Origin: Defluviitaleaceae bacterium
GTDB lineage: Bacteria; Bacillota; Clostridia; Lachnospirales; UBA5962
Assembly: GCA_009780765.1 (NCBI GenBank)
Contig: WQZK01000015.1
Span: 1 to 17,268, forward strand
Length of the DNA stretch: 17,268 nt
Reading direction: 5' to 3'
Shown: piece by piece, positions 12,658 through 17,268 of the stretch
How the letters are laid out: the number at the start of each line of letters is the position of its first letter
Numbering within the stretch: the first letter of the stretch is position 1
Program-made: the position numbers and the translations under genes
Notes under the pieces: model-generated
Database searches by the model: none
Seen by the model: the letters and a program-made list of their open reading frames with translations, nothing else
What the model was told of the DNA's origin: nothing

Positions 12658-12945
12658 CTATTTACGAACTTTAGAACGCTTCTCTGCATCTTTCCCGTGG
12701 CCTCTGTAGTTACGAGTAAGTGCAAATTCGCCTAATTTGTGTCCAACCATATCCTCTGTAATATATACAGGCACATGTTTTCTGCCGTCATGTACAGCAA
12801 TTGTATGCCCTATCATTTCAGGGAAAATTGTAGAACGACGCGACCATGTTTTGATAACGTTTTTAGTGTTTGCACTATTTTCAGCTTCAACTTTTTTCAT
12901 TAAATGGTCATCACAAAACGGTCCTTTTTTGAGTGATCTACTCAT
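12658..12945 (-). CDS. rpsS: 30S ribosomal protein S19 (uS19)
   Basis: S19 binds S13 in the 30S head and contacts the A-site tRNA region. At 95 aa it is close to the usual 92-93. It begins MSRSLKKGPFCDDHLMKKVE and contains KTWSRRSTIFPEMIGHTIAVHDGRKHVPVYITEDMVGHKLGEFALTRNYRGH, all near-invariant in the family. The ATG at 12945 is preceded by AGGAGGAGC. It lies 31 bp after rplB. Confidence 0.98.
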   Translation of the reverse strand: MSRSLKKGPFCDDHLMKKVEAENSANTKNVIKTWSRRSTIFPEMIGHTIAVHDGRKHVPVYITEDMVGHKLGEFALTRNYRGHGKDAEKRSKVRK

Positions 12946-12976
12946 TCATGCTCCTCCTTACTTGAAGATATATTTA

Positions 12977-13810
12977 TTATTTCGCGTTACGTTTTCTTAC
13001 GATATATTTGTTAGATTGTTTATTTTTCTTACGAGTTTTAAGACCAAGTGCAGGCTTGCCCCAAGGAGTACTTGGTGCAGGACGGCCGATTGGTGCACGA
13101 CCTTCACCACCACCGTGAGGGTGGTCATTCGGGTTCATAACAGAACCTCTAACCGTTGGCCTAATACCCATGTTACGCTTACGACCCGCTTTACCAATTG
13201 TAATAAGTTCGTGGTCTTGATTTCCAACTTGGCCGATTGTTGCTTTACAGTCGATCGGTAGTTGACGCATTTCGCCAGAAGGTAGCCTAACTGTTGCATA
13301 CTTGCCTTCTTTCGCCATAAGCTGTGCAACGTTACCAGCCGAACGAACAAGCTGTCCGCCAGCACCTGGCTTCATTTCAAGATTGTGAATTTCAGTACCA
13401 ACAGGAATATTTCTCATAGGTAATGCGTTTCCAACTTTAACCTCAGCATCAGGCCCGCTCATTAATTTCTCGCCAACTTTTAAGCCTTTTGGTGCTAAAA
13501 TGTATCTTTTATCGCCATCAGCGTAGAATAAAAGTGCGATGTTTGCTGTTCTGTTTGGATCGTACTCAACAGCGTTAACCACTGCAACAATACCGTCTTT
13601 ATTTCTTTTAAAATCGATAATTCTATATTTTTTCTTAGCCCCGCCGCCACGATGACGAACTGTAATCTTACCATGAACATTTCTGCCGCTATACTTTTTA
13701 AGGTGTACGGTAAGACTCTTTTCCGGGGTTGATTTTGTTATTTCCGCAAAATCCGAGCTAGTCATTTGTCTTCTAGCTGGTGTTAACGGTCTAAATCTCT
13801 TAACGCCCAT
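12977..13810 (-). CDS. rplB: 50S ribosomal protein L2 (uL2)
   Basis: L2 is needed for subunit association and peptidyl transferase activity. The 277-aa length is normal. The N-terminal OB domain includes KKYSGRNVHGKITVRHRGGGAKKKYR, and the C-terminal SH3-like domain has the signature VMNPNDHPHGGGEGRAPIGRPAPSTPWGKPALG, whose histidine matches the E. coli residue (His229) linked to peptidyl transferase activity. A highly basic tail follows. The ATG at 13810 is preceded by GAGAGGAG. It follows rplW after an unusually long 107-nt structured gap. Confidence 0.99.
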   Translation of the reverse strand: MGVKRFRPLTPARRQMTSSDFAEITKSTPEKSLTVHLKKYSGRNVHGKITVRHRGGGAKKKYRIIDFKRNKDGIVAVVNAVEYDPNRTANIALLFYADGDKRYILAPKGLKVGEKLMSGPDAEVKVGNALPMRNIPVGTEIHNLEMKPGAGGQLVRSAGNVAQLMAKEGKYATVRLPSGEMRQLPIDCKATIGQVGNQDHELITIGKAGRKRNMGIRPTVRGSVMNPNDHPHGGGEGRAPIGRPAPSTPWGKPALGLKTRKKNKQSNKYIVRKRNAK

Positions 13811-13837
13811 TTACTAAATCTCCTCTCGAGTTCTCAG

Positions 13838-13912
13838 CTACTAAATCAAGTAGATTGTTTGATTAGTGCTATAAATCCTCTATATAAAGCTCATCCTAAC
13901 CTGTGCTCAGGT
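13838..13912 (-). promoter_or_regulatory. Structured rplW-rplB gap
   Basis: The gap 13811-13917 is long for this operon. After tandem stops (TAATAG) of rplW, the minus-strand RNA has a 5-bp hairpin ACCTG/CAGGT with a 4-nt loop (plus 13899-13912). Near the rplB site there is CTACT/AGTAG with a 6-nt loop (13838-13853). A competing longer pairing, CTAATCAA with TTGATTTAG (8 bp with one bulge), uses part of that second hairpin, so the two are alternatives. No U-run or good promoter was seen. The role is unknown. Confidence 0.4.
13871..13886 (-). repeat. Copy 1 of a 16/17-bp motif shared with the rpsJ-rplC gap
   Basis: Plus-strand ATAAATCCTCTATATA here matches ATAAATCCTACTATATA at 15566-15582 except for one inserted A. 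Both lie in long gaps of the same operon on the same strand. Chance in AT-rich spacers is possible, but the CCT core makes it worth noting. Confidence 0.45.
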
Positions 13913-13917
13913 CGCTA

Positions 13918-14217
13918 TTACATACCTTGGAATAACTCTATCTCTTTACTATCTTCTTTAAGCTGCACAATAGCCTTTTTCTTAGCAGCAGTTTTGCCTG
14001 TAGTGTGGCCACGTCTTTTGTTTTTGCCGATAAGGTTCATAGTGTTAACATAGTCAACTTTAACGCCTTCAAACATTTTTTCAACAGCTTCTCTAATTTG
14101 AATTTTGTTAGCCTCAGGGTGTACGTAGAAGTAATATTTTTTATCAGCCATATCATTCATCGAACGCTCTGTTACTATTGGTTTTAAAATAACATCATAA
14201 TATTGAATATTAGCCAT
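13918..14217 (-). CDS. rplW: 50S ribosomal protein L23 (uL23)
   Basis: L23 sits at the exit tunnel mouth and is the main docking site for trigger factor and SRP. The 99-aa length is usual. It contains YDVILKPIVTERSMNDM (6-22), YYFYVHPEANKIQIREAVEKMFEGVKVDYVNTMN and KRRGHTTGKTAAKKKAIVQLKEDSKEIELF. The trigger-factor contact region (VEKMFEGVKV) carries the conserved acidic residue. The ATG at 14217 overlaps the rplD stop as TAATG. It ends with tandem stop codons before a 107-nt gap. Confidence 0.98.
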   Translation of the reverse strand: MANIQYYDVILKPIVTERSMNDMADKKYYFYVHPEANKIQIREAVEKMFEGVKVDYVNTMNLIGKNKRRGHTTGKTAAKKKAIVQLKEDSKEIELFQGM

Positions 14218-14837
14218 TACGCATACACCTCCTGCATTTTATTAACTGCATCTTTTGTAACAACAAAAGTGTCATACTTTAATATGTCATACACATTGAT
14301 AGTGTTTACGCCTGCAGTTTTGATGTTTTCAAGATTTCTTGCAGATAAAACAACGTTTTTGTTTTCTCCGTCTAAAACGAAAAGAGCTTTTTCAAGTTTT
14401 AAGTTGTCAACAACTTTTTTCATTTCTTTTGTTTTAATCTCTGTAAGTTTTAAATCTTCTAAAACAATAAATTTTTCGCTTGCAACTTTATCGCTTAAAA
14501 CCGATTTTAAAGCTAATCTCTTAACTTTTTTGTTAAGTTTAAAGCTGTAGTCGCGAGGTTTTGGTGCAAATACAACACCGCCGCCTTTCCATTGAGGTGA
14601 ACGAATAGAGCCCTGACGAGCACGACCAGTACCTTTTTGTCTCCATGGTTTACGGCCACCGCCCCTAACCTCTGCACGAGTTTTTGCCGATTGCGTACCT
14701 TGTCTTTGGTTAGCTAAGTATTGAACAACCGCCATATGAACAACTTCTTTATTAGGCTCTATACCGAAAATCGCATCATTAAGCTCTATTTCACCAGTTT
14801 TTTGCCCATTTTGGTTATATACCGAAACATTTGCCAT
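14217..14837 (-). CDS. rplD: 50S ribosomal protein L4 (uL4)
   Basis: L4 nucleates 50S assembly, and its extended loop lines the exit tunnel. In E. coli it is also the autogenous repressor of the S10 operon, acting on both transcription and translation through the rpsJ leader. The 206-aa protein begins MANVSVYNQNGQKTGEIEL, and the tunnel loop is seen at about 60-90 (RGGGRKPWRQKGTGRARQGS); the macrolide-contacting KPWRQKGTGRAR is wild type. The globular rest has the usual VLEDLKLTEIKTKEM and TINVYDILKYDTFVVTKDAV. The ATG at 14837 is preceded by AGGAGG. It overlaps rplW by one nt. Confidence 0.98.
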   Translation of the reverse strand: MANVSVYNQNGQKTGEIELNDAIFGIEPNKEVVHMAVVQYLANQRQGTQSAKTRAEVRGGGRKPWRQKGTGRARQGSIRSPQWKGGGVVFAPKPRDYSFKLNKKVKRLALKSVLSDKVASEKFIVLEDLKLTEIKTKEMKKVVDNLKLEKALFVLDGENKNVVLSARNLENIKTAGVNTINVYDILKYDTFVVTKDAVNKMQEVYA

Positions 14838-14857
14838 GTGTAATCCTCCTTCCCGTA

Positions 14858-15487
14858 TTAAGCCTTAACGCTTTCTTTAATGTAGCAAACCGAGCCTTTA
14901 GGGCCAGGTATTGCACCTTTTACTAAAATTAAGTTTCTATCTGCATCAGCACGAACAATTTCAAGGTTTTGAATTGTAACGTTTTCTGCACCCATGTGGC
15001 CAGCCATTTTCTTACCTTTAAATACGCGGCCAGGGCTAGTACCAGAACCCATAGAACCAACGCCACGGTGGTATTTAGAACCGTGCGACATAGGACCACG
15101 AGATTGGTTATGTCTTTTGATAGGGCCTTGGAAGCCTTTACCTTTAGAAACGCCTGAAACGTCTACTTTGTCGCCTGTTTCGAAGATGTCGGCTTTAATG
15201 TCTTGTCCAACTTCGTAAGCCTCTAAGTTATCGAATCTAAATTCTTTGATAATTCTTTTAGCTTCAACACCAGCTTTTGCAAACACACCTTTAGTTGGCT
15301 TGTTTACAAGCTTTTCACGAATTTCGCCAAATGCGATTTGAAGAGCTTCGTAACCATCGTTTTCCATTGTTTTCTTTTGAATAATCGGACAAGGACCAGC
15401 TTCTAAAACTGTAACTGGCACTAAAATGCCGTTTTCAGCAAAAACCTGAGTCATGCCAATTTTCTTAGCTATTATAGCTTTTTTCAT
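14858..15487 (-). CDS. rplC: 50S ribosomal protein L3 (uL3)
   Basis: L3 is one of the two assembly initiators of the 50S, and its loop approaches the peptidyl transferase centre. The 209-aa protein begins MKKAIIAKKIGMTQVFAENG and has the conserved DVSGVSKGKGFQGPIKRHNQSRGPMSHGSKYHRGVGSMG region (about 119-157), with the tip residues of the loop intact. It ends GAIPGPKGSVCYIKESVKA. The ATG at 15487 follows AGGAGGTAAAGG. A 114-nt structured gap separates it from rpsJ. Confidence 0.99.
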   Translation of the reverse strand: MKKAIIAKKIGMTQVFAENGILVPVTVLEAGPCPIIQKKTMENDGYEALQIAFGEIREKLVNKPTKGVFAKAGVEAKRIIKEFRFDNLEAYEVGQDIKADIFETGDKVDVSGVSKGKGFQGPIKRHNQSRGPMSHGSKYHRGVGSMGSGTSPGRVFKGKKMAGHMGAENVTIQNLEIVRADADRNLILVKGAIPGPKGSVCYIKESVKA

Positions 15488-15516
15488 TTTTTCCTTTACC
15501 TCCTGAATCTACAGCG

Positions 15517-15546
15517 GAACGCTATGTTGTTTAGCTTCTAGCGTTC
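15517..15546 (-). other. Perfect 8-bp hairpin upstream of rplC
   Basis: GAACGCTA (15517-15524) and TAGCGTTC (15539-15546) are perfectly complementary around a 14-nt loop. It lies about 10 nt before the rplC AGGAGG site in the minus-strand RNA. No U-run follows. It is the second of two hairpins in the rpsJ-rplC gap. Confidence 0.6.
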
Positions 15547-15552
15547 ATTCTA

Positions 15553-15587
15553 GGGTTATATCAGGATAAATCCTACTATATACACCC
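15553..15587 (-). other. Interrupted long hairpin after rpsJ
   Basis: Just after the rpsJ stop the minus-strand RNA reads GGGT-G-TATAT-AGT-AGGAT-TT-ATCCT-G-ATATA-ACCC. This gives three stacked helices of 4, 5 and 5 bp with a 1-nt bulge and a small internal loop, arms within plus 15553-15587. The inner part includes the motif repeated at 13871-13886. No U-run follows, so a terminator is unlikely. It may be a regulatory or processing structure. Confidence 0.55.
15566..15582 (-). repeat. Copy 2 of the motif shared with the rplW-rplB gap
   Basis: ATAAATCCTACTATATA here matches 13871-13886 with a one-base insertion. In this copy the motif is part of the hairpin at 15553-15587, whereas the copy before rplB has no equally good partner. 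Confidence 0.45.
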
Positions 15588-15601
15588 TTCTGTGGGATTA
15601 A

Positions 15602-15913
15602 CTACATAATTTTAAGTGTAATATCAACGCCGTCTGGTAAGTCTAATCTAGTTAGAGCATCAACCGTTTTTTGCGTTGGCATCAAAATGTCAATTAATCT
15701 TTTGTGCGTGCGCATTTCAAATTGCTCACGGCTATCTTTGTACTTATGAACCGCTCTTAAAATCGTTACCACTTCTTTTTTAGTTGGAAGTGGAATAGGC
15801 CCAGAAACCTCTGCACCAGTTTTTTTAGCTGTTTCAATAATTTGAACCACGCTTTTGTCGATTAATTTGTGATCATAAGCTTTAAGATTAATTCTTATTT
15901 TTTGATTTGCCAT
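15602..15913 (-). CDS. rpsJ: 30S ribosomal protein S10 (uS10)
   Basis: S10 lies in the 30S head and, as NusE with NusB, takes part in antitermination. The 103-aa length is exact. Sequence marks are KIRINLKAYDHKLIDKSVVQIIETAK (4-29), GAEVSGPIPLPTKKEVVTILRAVHKYKDSREQFEMRTHKRLIDI, and the C-terminal LTRLDLPDGVDITLKIM. The ATG at 15913 follows AAAGGAGGG. It is the first gene of the operon, with its own promoter at 16192-16220 and a leader of about 270 nt whose last hairpin abuts the ribosome binding site. Confidence 0.99.
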   Translation of the reverse strand: MANQKIRINLKAYDHKLIDKSVVQIIETAKKTGAEVSGPIPLPTKKEVVTILRAVHKYKDSREQFEMRTHKRLIDILMPTQKTVDALTRLDLPDGVDITLKIM

Positions 15914-16186
15914 AAAAAAAGCCCTCCTTTTCGTACTTGTTTCTCTTGGTTTTGACTAAACAAAACCTTAGGTACGATAGTTTTGGCTGTACACTTTGCC
16001 GAGTGTGTCGAATTAATTCTCATAAATAAATTAAACACAATCTAGCTTTTTCAGTTACAGCGGTCATCCATCGCTTAGGTCTAAGCCTTAGCATCGCTTT
16101 GCAAAAACTACCCAGTCAAAGACCAGCAACCTTTTGCATCAAACGCTCTCGATAGCTCTTTAAAAGAACTACATAATGCCACAGCT
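15914..16186 (-). promoter_or_regulatory. Long structured rpsJ leader, candidate S10-operon autoregulatory RNA
   Basis: The region between the promoter and rpsJ has no open gene. In minus-strand RNA order I see a 6-bp hairpin (plus 16154-16170), then TAGTTTTTGC (16101-16110), which pairs 9 of 10 with GCCAAAACTA (15978-15987). That long-range helix would enclose a GCTTAG/CTAAGC hairpin (16073-16086) flanked by an 8-bp direct repeat CATCGCTT (16069-16076, 16092-16099), and an ACACT/AGTGT hairpin (15991-16006). Right after it comes a two-part stem, TCGTAC/GTACGA plus GGTTTTG/CAAAACC (15931-15977), ending 2-3 nt before the rpsJ ribosome binding site. By analogy with the E. coli S10 leader, L4 could be the ligand; that is inference. 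No T-box or known riboswitch consensus was recognised. Confidence 0.55.
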
Positions 16187-16191
16187 TTATT

Positions 16192-16220
16192 ATTATAGCA
16201 CACATAAAAACCAATTGCAA
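16192..16220 (-). promoter_or_regulatory. Sigma-A promoter of the S10 operon
   Basis: On the minus strand -35 TTGCAA (plus 16215-16220) and -10 TATAAT (plus 16192-16197) are 17 bp apart, with a TG one base upstream of the -10 (extended -10). The expected start is near 16185. It is back to back with the peptidase promoter, and the two -35 boxes are 24 bp apart around an A/T-tract (16221-16244) that could serve as an UP element for either. Confidence 0.85.
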
Positions 16221-16244
16221 GCCCTTTTTAATAAAAATTTATTT

Positions 16245-16273
16245 TTGCAATCATCTATTAGTTATGCTATAAT
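16245..16273 (+). promoter_or_regulatory. Sigma-A promoter of the divergent peptidase gene
   Basis: -35 TTGCAA (16245-16250) and -10 TATAAT (16268-16273) have a 17-bp spacer and an extended -10 TG. Start expected near 16280. Both hexamers are identical to those of the rpsJ promoter facing the other way. Downstream, GAAATT/AATTTC (16284-16298) forms a 6-bp stem with a 3-nt loop directly before the AAGGAGG site at 16299-16305. Confidence 0.82.
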
Positions 16274-16311
16274 AACTATAGAAGAAATTCATAATTTCAA
16301 GGAGGATACAA

Positions 16312-17268
16312 ATGGATTACACATGGTCATTAAAAGAACTCTATGATGGGTTTGAAACAGAACAATTTAAAGACGATTTAGCCAGCGCTAAAGCGTTTAA
16401 AGACGATTTTTCAGCTTGGGCTTCTGAAGAGCTTTCTTGCACGCAAAACGCAGCAGAAAAAATTAAAAAATTTATCGATTTCACTAACAAAGGTACAAAA
16501 TTTCGCGGATTATTTCTTTTCTGTTCTTTAACTTTAAGCACAGAAGCCGAGAATTCTTTGGCACTTAAAAACATGAGTCAACTACAAGGCATTATGGCGG
16601 AGCTTTCTAAGCCAAATGCATTATTTAAAGATTTTTTAAAAAATGTTGATAACCTTTCGGAAATAATTGAAAACAACACAGAACTTAAAGAGTACGAATT
16701 TGTTTTAAAAGAAATGAAAGAGTCTACAAAATATCAGCTAACAAAAGAAGAGGAAATACTTCTTTCAAAGCTTACTATAACTGGCTCTTCTGCATGGTCG
16801 ACTATGTACAACCAAGCACTTAGTGCACTAAAAATACCATACACAAACCCTGAAACTGGCGAAGCTCGCGACATCACGCTTCCAGAAATCAGAGGTCTTG
16901 CATCAAACAGAAATGCCGATGTTAGAAAAACTGCGTTTGAAGCAGAAATTAAATCTTACAAGGAGGTTGAAAAACAAGCTGCTGCTGCATTAAACGCTAT
17001 AAAAGGCGAAGCTAACACAGTTGCCGCTGCTCGTGGATACGAATCTGTTTTGGATATGACATTAATGCAATCTCGCCTTGAAAAAGAAGCATTAGATGCT
17101 ATGTGGGATGCAATTCGCGAAAGTTTACCTAAATTCTGGGCATATTTAAGGCATAAAGGCGAGCTTTTAGGCGATAAAGATGGAATTAAGTACTACAACA
17201 TAATGGCACCTGTTGGCTCGGCTCAGATGACATTTACTTACGACGAAGGCATAAAATACGTTATAGAC
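16312..17268 (+). CDS. M3-family oligoendopeptidase (PepF-like), N-terminal part
   Basis: The ATG at 16312 follows AAGGAGG by 6 nt and opens a frame of 319 codons still open at the window end, with no stop. The start MDYTWSLKELYDGFETEQFK is like the W-x-L-x-x-LYxGF opening of M3 oligoendopeptidases. Further family-like segments are YQLTKEEEILLSKLTITGSSAW, LPEIRGLASNRNADVRKTAFEAE (about residues 193-215), NTVAARGYESVLD and AMWDAIRESLPKFWAYLRHKGELLG (about 263-287). The catalytic HExxH zinc motif normally falls at about residue 370-390 of roughly 590 and is beyond the window, so activity cannot be judged. These cytosolic enzymes degrade short peptides. There is no signal peptide. It is divergent from the ribosomal operon and has its own promoter. 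Confidence 0.88.
   Translation, partial: MDYTWSLKELYDGFETEQFKDDLASAKAFKDDFSAWASEELSCTQNAAEKIKKFIDFTNKGTKFRGLFLFCSLTLSTEAENSLALKNMSQLQGIMAELSKPNALFKDFLKNVDNLSEIIENNTELKEYEFVLKEMKESTKYQLTKEEEILLSKLTITGSSAWSTMYNQALSALKIPYTNPETGEARDITLPEIRGLASNRNADVRKTAFEAEIKSYKEVEKQAAAALNAIKGEANTVAAARGYESVLDMTLMQSRLEKEALDAMWDAIRESLPKFWAYLRHKGELLGDKDGIKYYNIMAPVGSAQMTFTYDEGIKYVID

Noticed and set aside
12737..13261. 174-codon plus-strand open frame across rpsS and rplB
   Set aside because: It lies opposite two strongly conserved genes, has no recognisable domain and no ribosome binding site context; it is an antisense shadow.
15914..16186. T-box or known riboswitch in the rpsJ leader
   Set aside because: I could not find the T-box AGGGTGG/ACCGCG core or another aptamer consensus that I recognise, and no terminator hairpin with a U-run precedes rpsJ.
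16341..16574. 77-codon minus-strand open frame inside the peptidase gene
   Set aside because: It is antisense to a clear M3 peptidase coding frame with good promoter and ribosome binding site.
1..17268. Mobile elements, CRISPR arrays, defence genes or a new multi-gene system
   Set aside because: Every coding frame of substance is a recognised housekeeping gene in standard order. No regularly spaced repeats, transposase, integrase or foreign-looking segment was seen.

Overview
The window is almost entirely the S10-spc-alpha ribosomal protein cluster of a low-GC Gram-positive bacterium, read on the minus strand, plus the 5' end of one divergent peptidase gene at the right edge. Several features point to class Clostridia, probably Lachnospirales. 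AGGAGG-type ribosome binding sites precede nearly every gene. S14 and L36 are the zinc-binding forms and S4 is a cysteine-poor form. A small KOW gene lies between map and infA. L17 carries a roughly 45-residue insertion that I remember from Lachnospiraceae L17 proteins. The genus cannot be fixed from this sequence alone.

Layout in transcription order (right to left). A sigma-A type promoter at 16192-16220 and a leader of about 270 nt precede rpsJ. The S10 block is rpsJ-rplC-rplD-rplW-rplB-rpsS-rplV-rpsC-rplP-rpmC-rpsQ (15913 to 10638). The spc block is rplN-rplX-rplE-rpsN-rpsH-rplF-rplR-rpsE-rpmD-rplO-secY (10617 to 5247). Then come adk, map, the KOW gene, infA and rpmJ (5163 to 3030). The alpha block is rpsM-rpsK-rpsD-rpoA-rplQ (2922 to 1, with rplQ cut by the left edge). 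Most genes are 0-30 bp apart or overlap (TAATG junctions at secY/rplO and rplW/rplD, 11 bp at rplP/rpmC). A perfect-consensus internal promoter (TTGACA-17-TATAAT) lies between map and the KOW gene and should boost the infA-alpha segment.

The products form one growth-rate-coupled module: both ribosomal subunits, an initiation factor, RNA polymerase alpha, the translocon SecY, methionine aminopeptidase, which trims nascent chains, and adenylate kinase. At 16312 an M3-family oligoendopeptidase gene starts on the plus strand from its own promoter, a near mirror image of the rpsJ promoter, and runs off the right edge.

I found no mobile element, CRISPR array, tRNA or rRNA, and no evidence of a new multi-gene system. 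The less ordinary content lies in the gaps: a structured rpsJ leader, structured gaps at rpsJ/rplC, rplW/rplB, rpsH/rplF, secY/adk and rpmJ/rpsM, the internal promoter with a hairpin at the predicted 5' end, and UUG start codons on infA, the KOW gene, rpsM and rpsE. All structures were read by eye and none was folded by software.
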